From assembly GCF_023155095.1 (NCBI RefSeq), contig NZ_JAKNDA010000003.1:186001-250000 (forward strand): DNA of 64,000 bases. Reading direction: 5' to 3'. The stretch comes from Idiomarina aminovorans. Lineage in GTDB: Bacteria; Pseudomonadota; Gammaproteobacteria; Enterobacterales; Alteromonadaceae. Positions 33,286-42,300 of the stretch are shown in pieces. The stretch's first letter is position 1. Each line of letters begins with the position of its first letter. The notes below the pieces were generated by a model. That model saw only the letters and a program-made list of their open reading frames with translations, was not told the origin of the DNA and made no database searches. Both the position numbers and the translations under genes were made by a program.

Positions 33286-34257
33286 TTACCAGGAAAAGTC
33301 GTGCCGGATGCCCACAGCAACAAAGTCTTGCTCAACTCCCGGAGTCGCATTACAACCGCGGGTAGAAAACAAGGCGATGTCACATTCACGACCGGTGTAC
33401 CAGGCATAGACACGGGTATCGCCACTGAAGAAGTAATCAGCGCCTAATGACAACGATGAATCGCTGTCGTCGGCAGCATCAACGACTTGATATTGCGCTT
33501 TAAACACCCAGTTTTGGTAAGGGTGCGCCGCACTCATTAAATAGCCATCGGAATCGTTAGAGCCGTTAATGGTTTCAAATTGCTGCAGCACAACCCCAAC
33601 CCGAGTCTGACCCAACTGAGTGGCACCCGTCAGCTGAGTAATATCATAACCATTAACGTCGCGGTCAAAGGCCAGAGCCGCGTAGTAATTGGTTTTTTTC
33701 AGTTTACTGTCGCCATAAAGCAGGCCAAATGAAAAACCGTCATCCTGGTTGTCATTTTCTGACGCAATATAGGTGACACCAACCTTAAAATGGCTGAATG
33801 AGGGAGAATAGTAAGTCAGCGTATTGTCAGGGCGGTTTTCACCACGGAACAAGCCTTTCACATCAGCTTCAAAGTCTTTGAACTCGTCTACCGAGCCTTG
33901 AGAGTCTTTTAAAAAGGTATCGTAGCGGCCAATCATGACCTCACCGAAGTTACTGCGCAAACCGACAACCTGGTTCCGGTTGGACACGGCATCGTCGTCG
34001 TCATCGGAGTCGGCTAAATCGATACCAAACTCAATGTGATAAAAAACCTCTAAATTTGACTCCAGCTCAGCGGCGCCTTTAAAACCAAACCGCGAGGAAT
34101 TACTGACAACCTCCGTGTCTGCACCGCTACCATAGTCATTGCTTTGTAACGACACATTTGCCCGGCCGTAAACCGTTAAACGGTCATCGTCGTTAGCAAA
34201 AACCGGAAAACTGGCCACAGTGGCAGCAATCAACAACGGTGCCGAGTACTTTTTCAT
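33286..34257 (-). CDS. Outer-membrane general porin
   Basis: About 323 residues with a signal peptide (KKYSAPLLIAATVASFPVFA) and a beta-barrel porin pattern. LTVYGRANVSLQSND begins the mature protein, SRFGFKGAAEL and GEVMIGRYDTFLKD follow, and it ends in an aromatic residue (RHDFSW), as outer-membrane barrels do. The charged loop DLADSDDDDDAVSN suggests cation preference. I start at the ATG at 34257 after GGGGAT. No clear PhoB box precedes it, so a role in phosphate uptake is not supported despite its location. Confidence 0.88.
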   Translation of the reverse strand: MKKYSAPLLIAATVASFPVFANDDDRLTVYGRANVSLQSNDYGSGADTEVVSNSSRFGFKGAAELESNLEVFYHIEFGIDLADSDDDDDAVSNRNQVVGLRSNFGEVMIGRYDTFLKDSQGSVDEFKDFEADVKGLFRGENRPDNTLTYYSPSFSHFKVGVTYIASENDNQDDGFSFGLLYGDSKLKKTNYYAALAFDRDVNGYDITQLTGATQLGQTRVGVVLQQFETINGSNDSDGYLMSAAHPYQNWVFKAQYQVVDAADDSDSSLSLGADYFFSGDTRVYAWYTGRECDIALFSTRGCNATPGVEQDFVAVGIRHDFSW

Positions 34258-34395
34258 TATTATCCCCATAAGACAAAACATTAAACTGTATAAATTCCGC
34301 GCACATTATAATGATCTCGCTAATTATTACAGTTTTTTTTCTCTTATGAGTTAATTGCATGATATTTTTGTTACAAAGCCGTTATCGATTGTTTC

Positions 34396-35652
34396 CTATT
34401 GTAATTTTGCCATTTGCTGTTGTTGTTTATGCTGACTTTTTGCGTATTTCAGCCATTGCTTTGCTTGCCGTTGGGTTGCTTCCCGGCCTCCGGCCTGCTC
34501 AAAAGACTCAACAGCCTGCTCGTAACGTTTTAAGTTCAGTAGCGCCATGCCTTCTGCCAGGTACAAATTACCTTCGTTGTCCAAATCACCTTTAGTGAGC
34601 GCCTGTTTTGCGTATTCCACGGCTTTTTCATTGTTATCAAGCGTTAAATAGAGCTGCGCTATTTGTGCTGCAAATTTTCCGTGTTCCACTCTGGCGGAGG
34701 CTTTTTTGTAGACACCGATGGCTTTTTCGTACTCTTTTGCCTGAGTATAGGCTTGAGCCACAAACTTTAAGTTATCCACGGATGCATCCACTTTTCCGTT
34801 AGCAATAGCTTCTTGCATGGTTTCAGCCGCTTTATAGGGCAATTCATTAAAGTAGTACGCCTGAGCCAGCTGCCGCCATTCACTGCCTTTTTTAACAAAG
34901 CTCTGCTGATGCGCCGCTTCTAAAACCGCCAGCTGCTTTTCATCCTGCTCTAACTGTGCGTAAACACCCGCCAGTTGTAACCAATATTCCGGCTTACTGT
35001 AATCAGCAACCAAACGCTCCATCACCTTAGCCACCTGCTTCGGTTGTTCCAGCTCGTAATGCAGTGCGCGTTTTAATATCAACCAATTTTCATCGGGCGT
35101 TTTTTGTCTTGCGTCTGCCGCGGCAATGGCTTTATCAATAAGCGGCAGAGCTGCGCGGTGATCACCCGCCTGATAGTTCGCCTGAGCTTTTAGTACCCAG
35201 GCCTGACTCAGCTCGGTTTTTTCAGCTAAGCTTTCCCACTGCCCTAAAAAAGCAATGGCACGCTTAAACTGACCATCACTTAACGCAAGCTGAGCCAGGC
35301 TGAACAGTGTACTTTTTTGCAAAGATTCAGGAATAGGAGACTCTTTCACCACCTTCTCAAAATAATTGATTGCCTGTTTGGTATTGCCTTGCTCGTAATG
35401 CATAAAGCCATAAAAGTTCCACATCATGGCGCGTTCATAGCTGTTCATGCTATCGGCTTTTTCTGCCACGTCGCTGAGTATCGAGAGTCCCTCAGCCAGG
35501 TTACCATTGTCAGCCTGCTCCTGGGCCCGTGCCAACTGACCATAAACTTTCTCCCGCAATGCAGGCACTCGTTCTGTTTGTTGCGCCAGCACCGGATGCG
35601 CAAAAGCCAGCCAACACCCGCAAACCGCCAACGCTATGAATTTTAGTTTCAT
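34396..35652 (-). CDS. TPR-repeat periplasmic protein of the TonB operon
   Basis: A 418-residue protein with a signal peptide (KFIALAVCGCWLAFAHPVLA) and a chain of tetratricopeptide repeats (for example NFYGFMHYEQGNTKQAINYF, then several W-x-L-G-like pairs up to LKRYEQAVESFEQAGG). It follows tonB by 11 bp and ends the operon. TPR proteins regularly close TtpC-type TonB operons and are thought to help complex assembly or activity. The exact role is unknown. Confidence 0.85.
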   Translation of the reverse strand: MKLKFIALAVCGCWLAFAHPVLAQQTERVPALREKVYGQLARAQEQADNGNLAEGLSILSDVAEKADSMNSYERAMMWNFYGFMHYEQGNTKQAINYFEKVVKESPIPESLQKSTLFSLAQLALSDGQFKRAIAFLGQWESLAEKTELSQAWVLKAQANYQAGDHRAALPLIDKAIAAADARQKTPDENWLILKRALHYELEQPKQVAKVMERLVADYSKPEYWLQLAGVYAQLEQDEKQLAVLEAAHQQSFVKKGSEWRQLAQAYYFNELPYKAAETMQEAIANGKVDASVDNLKFVAQAYTQAKEYEKAIGVYKKASARVEHGKFAAQIAQLYLTLDNNEKAVEYAKQALTKGDLDNEGNLYLAEGMALLNLKRYEQAVESFEQAGGREATQRQAKQWLKYAKSQHKQQQQMAKLQ

Positions 35653-35663
35653 AAGTCACCCAT

Positions 35664-36272
35664 TCAGTTCATTTCAAAGGTCATGCGGTTGCGCACACCA
35701 TCCACTTCTACCGCTTCACCATCTATAACCCGAGGTTTGTATTTGAACTTCAGTACCGCGTCCATCGCCGCCTGGTCAAAAATGCCTTCCGGTTCCGCTT
35801 CTACCACGACCGGGTCCCGCACCGAGCCTTGTTTGGTCACGCTAAACTCAACCACCACATAGCCTTCTATGCCACGTTGCAATGCTCTGCGAGGGTACGC
35901 CGCCTGAACCTTAACAATAGGCAGATACTCGCCATCGCTGGCTTGTAGTGACATGCCGTTGCCAATATCGGCACCGCTATCCACATTGGCTGAAAAATCG
36001 TAACCAGAGCCACCATCAGTATCCGCTATATCATTATTCATCTGTGGCTGCGGCAATTCTTCAGGCGGCTGCTCAGGCTCTGGCGGACGCTCGGGCTTGC
36101 GCTCTTTCTCCTGCACTTGTTCAGGTTCTGGCGTACGGACAAAGTCCAGAACACTGCCGCGTGGCGGTTCGCTCATCGCGCCTTCGCCGCCACTAATTAA
36201 CGACTGCATCAGATAAAACAGTCCAATGGTGACAACAGCCGCAACCAATAATGCTGCCAGGAATCTCATCAT
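35664..36272 (-). CDS. tonB: TonB2-type energy transducer
   Basis: A 202-residue protein with one N-terminal membrane helix, a Pro/Glu-rich linker (PERPPEPEQPPEELPQP) of modest length and the C-terminal TonB fold (YPRRALQRGIEGYVVVEFSV ... FKYKPRVIDG). It carries energy from the inner-membrane complex to outer-membrane receptors. The short linker is typical of TonB2. It starts directly after the exbD stop. Confidence 0.92.
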   Translation of the reverse strand: MMRFLAALLVAAVVTIGLFYLMQSLISGGEGAMSEPPRGSVLDFVRTPEPEQVQEKERKPERPPEPEQPPEELPQPQMNNDIADTDGGSGYDFSANVDSGADIGNGMSLQASDGEYLPIVKVQAAYPRRALQRGIEGYVVVEFSVTKQGSVRDPVVVEAEPEGIFDQAAMDAVLKFKYKPRVIDGEAVEVDGVRNRMTFEMN

Positions 36273-36680
36273 TTACTCTTCATCCGTTGCTACAGAAACG
36301 TCGTAAACCCCCGCTGAGCGGGCCGCATCCATCACCTTAATCAGCACCCGCGTGTTTGATTCCTCATCAGCCTGGATCACCACAGATCCCTGCGGGTTCT
36401 CTGCGTACAAGCGTTCAATATTGGCCTGTACTGCGCGCACATCGACCTGGCGTTTATCAATCCAAATTTCATTGCTTTCACTTATTGCAATCAGAATGTT
36501 AGCGCGATCTTTTTGCACGGCAGTAGCGGCGTCGGGGCGGTTCACATCAATACCGGCTTCTTTCACGAAAGACGCCGTGACAATGAAGAAAATGAGCATA
36601 ATGAACACCACATCCAGCATTGGCGTCATATCAATCGCACTTTCTTCTTCTTCAACTAAGTTGGCAAAATGCTGTTTCAT
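36273..36680 (-). CDS. exbD: Biopolymer transport protein ExbD
   Basis: A 135-residue protein with one membrane helix (MLDVVFIMLIFFIVTASFV) preceded by IDMTPM, containing the conserved membrane Asp, and a periplasmic domain. It works with ExbB to harvest proton-motive force. It sits between the second ExbB-like gene and tonB with almost no spacing. Confidence 0.93.
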   Translation of the reverse strand: MKQHFANLVEEEESAIDMTPMLDVVFIMLIFFIVTASFVKEAGIDVNRPDAATAVQKDRANILIAISESNEIWIDKRQVDVRAVQANIERLYAENPQGSVVIQADEESNTRVLIKVMDAARSAGVYDVSVATDEE

Positions 36681-36701
36681 AATCGTGTCCTCAACATCAC
36701 C

Positions 36702-37232
36702 TTAGTGACGCTCTAATAAAATTTTGTCTTCCAGCTTCATGCGTTCCCGACGGGTTGTGCGTTGTAGCCACGTTGCTGCGAATACTCCGGACAAAGCCCC
36801 CACCATACCGGCCATTGTCGGGATGGTTGCTTTAGAGACGCCCGAGGCCATTGACCGCGCACTGCCAGTTCCGGTCACCGCCATCACGTCAAACACTTCA
36901 ATCATGCCGGTCACTGTGCCCATTAAACCGAGCAAAGGACACAGCGCGACTAAGGCTTTTATGACGGGTAAATTGCCGCCTAACGCTATGCTGACGCGTG
37001 AAATCATGGCCTGCCGAATTTGCTCCGCGTTCCAGGAGGACTTATCTTCCCGCTCCTGCCAGCGTTTGCGTACTTCTTTCACATTGGTGCGATGGCCATT
37101 GAGATAGTAAAAAATGCGTTCCAGAATCATTAACCACATGGTAAAAATGAGGATTCCGATGACCAGCAGAACTTGCCCGCCGGCCTCGATGAAATCTCTA
37201 ATCGCATTACTGAATTCAATGAGAAATAACAC
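36702..37232 (-). CDS. exbB: ExbB2-type TonB-system proton channel protein
   Basis: A 176-residue MotA/TolQ/ExbB-family protein with three membrane helices. The motifs ALVALCPLLGLMGTVTGMIEVF and GVSKATIPTMAGMVGAL are the conserved channel segments. The GTG start has GGAG 7 bp ahead. It is the short ExbB2 of a TtpC-type system, adjacent to the longer TtpC-like protein upstream and exbD downstream. Confidence 0.9.
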   Translation of the reverse strand: MLFLIEFSNAIRDFIEAGGQVLLVIGILIFTMWLMILERIFYYLNGHRTNVKEVRKRWQEREDKSSWNAEQIRQAMISRVSIALGGNLPVIKALVALCPLLGLMGTVTGMIEVFDVMAVTGTGSARSMASGVSKATIPTMAGMVGALSGVFAATWLQRTTRRERMKLEDKILLERH

Positions 37233-37234
37233 GG

Positions 37235-38620
37235 TTACTCTCCTCGCTCAGACCGCTCCGACCGTTCCGCAATAATGCCCGATGCTTGTTCCTGCAGAAT
37301 ATGAATCAGGTTTTTGCTGCGAGTATGTAACGTTGCGAACAGCAACGTCATTGGAATAGCAACGACCAGACCCAGTACTGTCGTTACCAATGCCTGCGAA
37401 ATACCACCGGCCATCAGTTTCGGGTCACCCGTGCCAAATAAGGTAATTGCCTGGAAGGTTTTGATCATACCGGTTACGGTTCCCAACAGACCCATTAGCG
37501 GTGCAACCACTGAGATAATCTTAATAAAGGTCAGGTTGCGGGTTATCTTAGGTACTTCCCGGAGGATACCCTCACTCAGCTTAAGCTCCAGCGTTTCGGT
37601 ATCTGCCTGCGGGTATTTGTCTTTAAGAAGCATAACGCGACCCAGCGGGTTATCATCACTGGGTTTTGCTTTCTTCAACTGACGCTTCACTTTATTGCCC
37701 AGTAGCATCAGTGACACCAAACGTTCCAGCGCGAACAGCAGACCAATAGCGCCTAATGCCAGAATGATGTAACCCACGGTACCACCCTGGTCGACACGTT
37801 CACTCAAGCTGGGAGCCTGAACTAATAAACTAAGAATGGAGCCGCCGGTTGGGTCTAACCCAAAGGTGACAATACCGCTGTCTTTTTGCTGAATGTCTTC
37901 AGCTGTGCTTAGATAACGCCCGGAAGGTTGACGCACCAACTCAGCAACCGAACCCGTCGAGCTCATACGTTCCAGGTACTTGCCGTCAGCCACTAAATTA
38001 AAGGCACCCACACGAACCACTTGCTGCTCGGCTTTGTCACCGTTTGCGGCGGTCACTTTTGTATTAAATTCCGCGACTTTGCCAGACTCAGTCATTTCTT
38101 GCTGCAAGGCAAACCAGACACTTTCAATGTCTTCAATGGAGGCCAGCTTAGACGAGGACCCCATACGTTCCGCCAGCTCAGACAACTGCTCTGCCCGACC
38201 CGGGTACTGAGCCGATATTACCGAGTTATTAAAATTACTGGAGGCGTCATTAGCAACCTGTTGCAGCACACCAAATAACTCTTTCAGTGACCCCATACGT
38301 TGCGTCAGGGTGTCACTCAAATTGCCTAAATCTACTTCGTTTTGCTCAAATTGTGTTTCTAACTGCTCTGCCCGTTGCTCCAGCCGGTTTCTTTCAGCAA
38401 TAGCGTCGGCCAGCATCGCTTTTTGCTCTTGCTCTTTTTCACGAAAGCGCTGCTCACGCTGCTTGTTATTCTCTGACTGAGAAAACTGACCTTGCTGTAA
38501 CTGCTGTAACAATTCGTCTAAGTTGATTGGATCCTGCGGAGCCGGTGCCGCCATTGCCGCAACCGAAGCGATGGTCAACGCCATTACCGAAAACCACTGT
38601 GCAATACGTTTTAAATTCAT
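37235..38620 (-). CDS. TtpC-like extended ExbB/TolQ-family protein
   Basis: About 461 residues. A signal peptide (IAQWFSVMALTIASVAAMAA) is followed by a periplasmic coiled coil (QREQRFREKEQEQK, then long Glu/Gln-rich helices), a folded periplasmic part, and a C-terminal channel domain with ISVVAPLMGLLGTVTGMIKTF. This is the layout of TtpC, the extra component of Vibrio TonB2 systems. I start at the ATG at 38620 after AGGAG; a GTG at 38629 lies too close to that site. Confidence 0.88.
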   Translation of the reverse strand: MNLKRIAQWFSVMALTIASVAAMAAPAPQDPINLDELLQQLQQGQFSQSENNKQREQRFREKEQEQKAMLADAIAERNRLEQRAEQLETQFEQNEVDLGNLSDTLTQRMGSLKELFGVLQQVANDASSNFNNSVISAQYPGRAEQLSELAERMGSSSKLASIEDIESVWFALQQEMTESGKVAEFNTKVTAANGDKAEQQVVRVGAFNLVADGKYLERMSSTGSVAELVRQPSGRYLSTAEDIQQKDSGIVTFGLDPTGGSILSLLVQAPSLSERVDQGGTVGYIILALGAIGLLFALERLVSLMLLGNKVKRQLKKAKPSDDNPLGRVMLLKDKYPQADTETLELKLSEGILREVPKITRNLTFIKIISVVAPLMGLLGTVTGMIKTFQAITLFGTGDPKLMAGGISQALVTTVLGLVVAIPMTLLFATLHTRSKNLIHILQEQASGIIAERSERSERGE

Positions 38621-38632
38621 GGCTATCACTCC

Positions 38633-39427
38633 TTATTGGCCTGCGCTGTTGTTCGTTGAAGCGGTCGACTTGTTTGCAAACAACGGCATCATCAACAAGT
38701 CAGGTGCCAGTTGTTTTTTAGCAATACGAATGGCTTCTTTAATTTCAGGTAAGTACTTACTATCAAGCGCCTGCCAACTGCGTTGCTGCTGATTCCAGAT
38801 ACCCAAATGTTGTCCGTCGCGGGTCTTATAAATGAGCGCAACACGACCAATACGCAGGTAGGTAACATCTTGCTGCTGTCCGTTAATCTCATGTTCAGCG
38901 CTATAAGCTTCGATATTACGGCCGTAGTCAGCTTCTATCTGATACGCTTCCATTACCCGGCGAAATTTTTCAGAAACATCCACATTGGCTCTTTCCATTA
39001 AATCATTGAGATGTTGTAAGCGCTCACTTCGTTCGGTCTGCAAAAACGGCACATCCAGTTCAACAAAAGATTCCAGCGAATCAATCATTCGCAGCATCAG
39101 CGGTGTAATTTGGCGCTCGACATAACTGACCTGATCAATGGAGTTATTGATGTCCTGTTTCTCGCTTTCCTGACTGCCAATTTGCTGTTCAACCTGTGCG
39201 GTATAAACTTTTAGCCCATCAATTTCTTTCATGATGCGTTTATACTGTTGCAGTCGTTCCTGCATGTCATCAGAAATCTGATCGATGGTTAGCTGTGATT
39301 GACGAGCGGAATCATTAATCGAGGACGCCTGCTCTACCACAGGCTCCAGCGTATCCTGTTGCGAATAAACCGGTGCCGCAACTAAAGTAGCAATAGCTAA
39401 AGCGCCAGCAGAAGTAATAAACTTCAT
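38633..39427 (-). CDS. DUF3450 periplasmic coiled-coil protein of the TonB operon
   Basis: A 264-residue protein with a signal peptide (GALAIATLVAAPVYSQ) and a long coiled coil (residues about 35-130), then a globular part with YLRIGRVALIYKTRDGQHLG. DUF3450 proteins begin TtpC-type TonB operons in Alteromonadales and Vibrionales; their job is unknown. It lies 12 bp before the ttpC-like gene and heads the operon behind PhoB-like boxes. Confidence 0.85.
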   Translation of the reverse strand: MKFITSAGALAIATLVAAPVYSQQDTLEPVVEQASSINDSARQSQLTIDQISDDMQERLQQYKRIMKEIDGLKVYTAQVEQQIGSQESEKQDINNSIDQVSYVERQITPLMLRMIDSLESFVELDVPFLQTERSERLQHLNDLMERANVDVSEKFRRVMEAYQIEADYGRNIEAYSAEHEINGQQQDVTYLRIGRVALIYKTRDGQHLGIWNQQQRSWQALDSKYLPEIKEAIRIAKKQLAPDLLMMPLFANKSTASTNNSAGQ

Positions 39428-39462
39428 AATTAAGACCTTTGTGAATTAATTTATGGCGACTT

Positions 39463-39491
39463 TAGTGACTTTTCGTGACAGCTTCATGACT
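39463..39491 (-). promoter_or_regulatory. Overlapping PhoB-box-like sites facing the TonB operon
   Basis: On the minus strand three 11-bp repeats run in series: AGTCATGAAGC, TGTCACGAAAA and GTCACTAAAG. Adjacent pairs have the 7-4-7 spacing of a PhoB box. The nearest gene in this direction is the DUF3450 gene, whose start is 36 bp away. Confidence 0.6.
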
Positions 39492-39497
39492 TTAATG

Positions 39498-39515
39498 TGT
39501 CATTTTTATGTCAAT
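39498..39515 (+). promoter_or_regulatory. PhoB-box-like site facing the sensor kinase gene
   Basis: TGTCATT-TTTA-TGTCAAT has two TGTCA halves in exact 7-4-7 spacing on the plus strand. It lies 87 bp before the divergent kinase gene and 6 bp from the minus-strand boxes at 39463-39491. Confidence 0.6.
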
Positions 39516-39602
39516 GCAGGGTATTGGCATTGACGGCCTTATTGCGTTATTTCATTCAATGAATTAGTTTACTCTTATTCGTTCAATTCGTGACTTCAGT
39601 TT

Positions 39603-41336
39603 ATGGCAATCAAAAGTATTTCATCCTCCTTATTAACCCGGGTTCTCTCTGTCTATTTTTTGCTGACATTGATAGTAACCGCGGTGCAGATAGGCGCTGA
39701 ATACTTTGATACTAAACGTGTACTGATTGCCGAACTGCAAAATCAGCAGAGTACCTTCAACGGCTCTCTGACCCGCTCGCTCTGGGAATTCAACAGTAAT
39801 CAGATTGATACTATTGCCGACGGCCTTATTAGTATCCCCGCCATTGCCGGCGTTCTTATTCGCGACGACGCCGGAAATATTCTGGTACAGCTGGGCGAAA
39901 CCACAGAAATGAGCGACTTACCGAATGACAACAGCGAAGGCATGTTATTACCAGAGCGCGAAGGTATTTTTGGTTACTACGACTCATTAATATTCGAGTT
40001 TTCCGGTCACTCTACCAAAGTGGGTGATGTCAGCCTGTTTTCAACGCGCGATATTGCTATTGACCGTATAAAAGTGAGTCTGGGCTTTATTATTGGTAAC
40101 GCCATTATTAAAAGTACGTTCCTTATTATACTTTTCACCATTGCCTTTAACCGTATGTTAAGCCGTCCGCTGGGTGACCTGACGCAGCAAATTAAGGGCT
40201 TCCGGCTGGATAACCTGGAACGCTCAAGAATTCGCCTGAACAACCAGCACAATAACGAGCTGGTGTTAGTAGAGCAGGCTTATAACCAATTACTCGACAA
40301 TATTGAAGAGTACCAGGGCGACTTAGACCGGACGCAAAACAAACTCAAAGCAGCCAACCGTCAACTGGACGAACAAAATGCCATACTGGAACAGGAAGTC
40401 GCGCGTAAAACATCACGTTTAAGTCAGGTTATGCTGGACCTGGAACAACGTAAAAACGAACTGGAAATGCGTCAGGACAAGCTGGAACGTGAAATTGGCC
40501 AGCGGCGTACCATAGAAAAGACCTTACGTCAGTCTAACCAACGTCTGGAATCTTCTTTGAATCACTTACGTGAAACTCAGCAACAGTTGATTGAATCAGA
40601 AAAAATGGCCTCATTAGGCGGCCTGGTTGCCGGCATTACTCACGACGTTAACACGCCGATAGGCATTAGTGTCACCGCCTCTTCTTACCTGCGCGAAAAA
40701 CTGGATACGCTGGACCAGTCACTGCTTAATAAAGAGCTGACGCAGTCACAGTTAAAGAAATTTATTGAAGAGGGTCGCGAAAGCCTCAACTTATTAGACA
40801 ATAACTTACACCGCGCTTCCGACCTTATCAGTAGCTTTAAACAAGTCGCCGTCGACCAGGCATCGGATGCCATCCGTGACATTAATCTGAAAAGTTATAT
40901 TGAAGACTTGGTCCAGTCACTGCAACCTCACCTAAAAAAGACCAAACATCGGGTACAGCTTGAGTGCGCCGATGACATTTTCATACGTTGCCCGGCGGGT
41001 GCTTTGTCGCAGATTTTTACCAATTTGATCCTCAACTCGTTACGCCATGCGTTTGACGGTATTGAGGAGGGCATAATGACTATTTCTATTCAATTAGAGG
41101 ACGAAACGATAGAGATTCGTTATTCCGACAACGGTAATGGTTTATCCGATTCTCAGCTTAATCGCTTATTTGACCCCTTCTTTACCACCAAACGAAACCA
41201 GGGCGGCAGCGGATTAGGCACTCATATTGTCAGAAACCTGGTAACCCAAACTTTATCCGGCGATATTAAAGCCGAAAGCCAACCCGGCGGAGGTTTGAGC
41301 TATTTCTTTTCGTTTCCTGTAAAGGTTTTACACTGA
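39603..41336 (+). CDS. Membrane sensor histidine kinase, orphan
   Basis: A 577-residue kinase. An N-terminal helix and a second helix near residue 175 enclose a periplasmic sensor of about 130 residues with no fold I recognise. A HAMP-like segment and a long coiled coil (about 225-320) lead to the H box MASLGGLVAGITHDVNTPIG, then the ATPase lobe with NLILNSLRHAF, YSDNGNGLSD, FDPFFTTK and GGSGLGTHIV. There is no response regulator beside it. PhoB-like boxes upstream suggest phosphate control. Target unknown. Confidence 0.85.
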   Translation: MAIKSISSSLLTRVLSVYFLLTLIVTAVQIGAEYFDTKRVLIAELQNQQSTFNGSLTRSLWEFNSNQIDTIADGLISIPAIAGVLIRDDAGNILVQLGETTEMSDLPNDNSEGMLLPEREGIFGYYDSLIFEFSGHSTKVGDVSLFSTRDIAIDRIKVSLGFIIGNAIIKSTFLIILFTIAFNRMLSRPLGDLTQQIKGFRLDNLERSRIRLNNQHNNELVLVEQAYNQLLDNIEEYQGDLDRTQNKLKAANRQLDEQNAILEQEVARKTSRLSQVMLDLEQRKNELEMRQDKLEREIGQRRTIEKTLRQSNQRLESSLNHLRETQQQLIESEKMASLGGLVAGITHDVNTPIGISVTASSYLREKLDTLDQSLLNKELTQSQLKKFIEEGRESLNLLDNNLHRASDLISSFKQVAVDQASDAIRDINLKSYIEDLVQSLQPHLKKTKHRVQLECADDIFIRCPAGALSQIFTNLILNSLRHAFDGIEEGIMTISIQLEDETIEIRYSDNGNGLSDSQLNRLFDPFFTTKRNQGGSGLGTHIVRNLVTQTLSGDIKAESQPGGGLSYFFSFPVKVLH

Positions 41337-41409
41337 CAGCTCAGTGCTAACGGGCTACAATCGCAAACCTTATCTTTGGTTTATTTGTTGCGACAGGAAT
41401 AGCTTACCT

Positions 41410-42300
41410 ATGTGGTTTAAAAATCTTCGGTTTTATCAATTCAGCGAGACCTTTTCACTGCCTGCTGACTTCTCTGAACAATTAGCTGAACACAGCTTCC
41501 ATCCCTGCTCACGAACGGATCAAAGCTCGTTTGGCTGGAGCTCGCCGTTTGGTGCGGATAATGAAGTGCTGACCCACAACCTGGGTAATTGCTGGCTGCT
41601 GTGTGCAAAACGTGAAGAAAAAGTGCTGCCCAGCACCGTGGTTAACGCCCAATTAGAAGAGAAGGTCCGCCAAATTAGCGAAGCTGAAGGCCGTTCCGTG
41701 CCGCGTAAAGAGAAACAAAATTTAAAAGAAGATTTAATTCATCAGCTTTTGCCACAAGCCTTCAGTCGCTTTCGTCAAAGCTGGGGTTACATTGATTTGG
41801 ATCGCCAAATTATTGCAATTGATGAATCAGCGGCTAATAAAGCTGAAGACTTTTTGGGACTACTGCGATCTTCCGTAGGATCTCTGCCAGTGCGTCCTGT
41901 CAGCCCGGGCGATGCCGTTGAAACCTACCTGACTCAGTGGTTACAAAGCAACGATTTACCCAACCCATTTGAGTTTGGTGATGAGGCCGAGCTGCGCTCC
42001 CCGCAAGCCGATGGCGGTATCATTCGTTGTAAGCAGGAAGATTTAACCCGCGACGATATTCAGGCACATTTAGCCGGCGGCAAACAAGTGACACGCCTGG
42101 GGCTCGTGTGGCAGGAAAACGTAGAATTTATTATTGAAGCTGACATGGCTTTAAAACGGGTCAAGCCCACCGATCGCCTGCTTGACGCTAAAGATGATCT
42201 GGTTGATCCCAGTCCGGAAGAGAAAATTGATGCCGACTTTGCCCTGGTCAGTGCAGAAGCCGGACTTTTATTCGACGATTTAAAACAGGCTTTTGGTTAA
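41410..42300 (+). CDS. rdgC: Recombination-associated protein RdgC
   Basis: A 296-residue protein matching RdgC from its start MWFKNLRFYQF to its end. RdgC forms a ring dimer on DNA and limits RecA access. The ATG at 41410 has AGGAA 9 bp ahead. A longer frame from 41344 would add 22 unlike residues. Its stop shares TTAA with the convergent HDOD gene. Confidence 0.93.
   Translation: MWFKNLRFYQFSETFSLPADFSEQLAEHSFHPCSRTDQSSFGWSSPFGADNEVLTHNLGNCWLLCAKREEKVLPSTVVNAQLEEKVRQISEAEGRSVPRKEKQNLKEDLIHQLLPQAFSRFRQSWGYIDLDRQIIAIDESAANKAEDFLGLLRSSVGSLPVRPVSPGDAVETYLTQWLQSNDLPNPFEFGDEAELRSPQADGGIIRCKQEDLTRDDIQAHLAGGKQVTRLGLVWQENVEFIIEADMALKRVKPTDRLLDAKDDLVDPSPEEKIDADFALVSAEAGLLFDDLKQAFG

Noticed and set aside
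34258-34395. PhoB box before the porin
   Set aside because: Only a weak half (CTGTAATA) is present; the second TGTCA repeat is missing.
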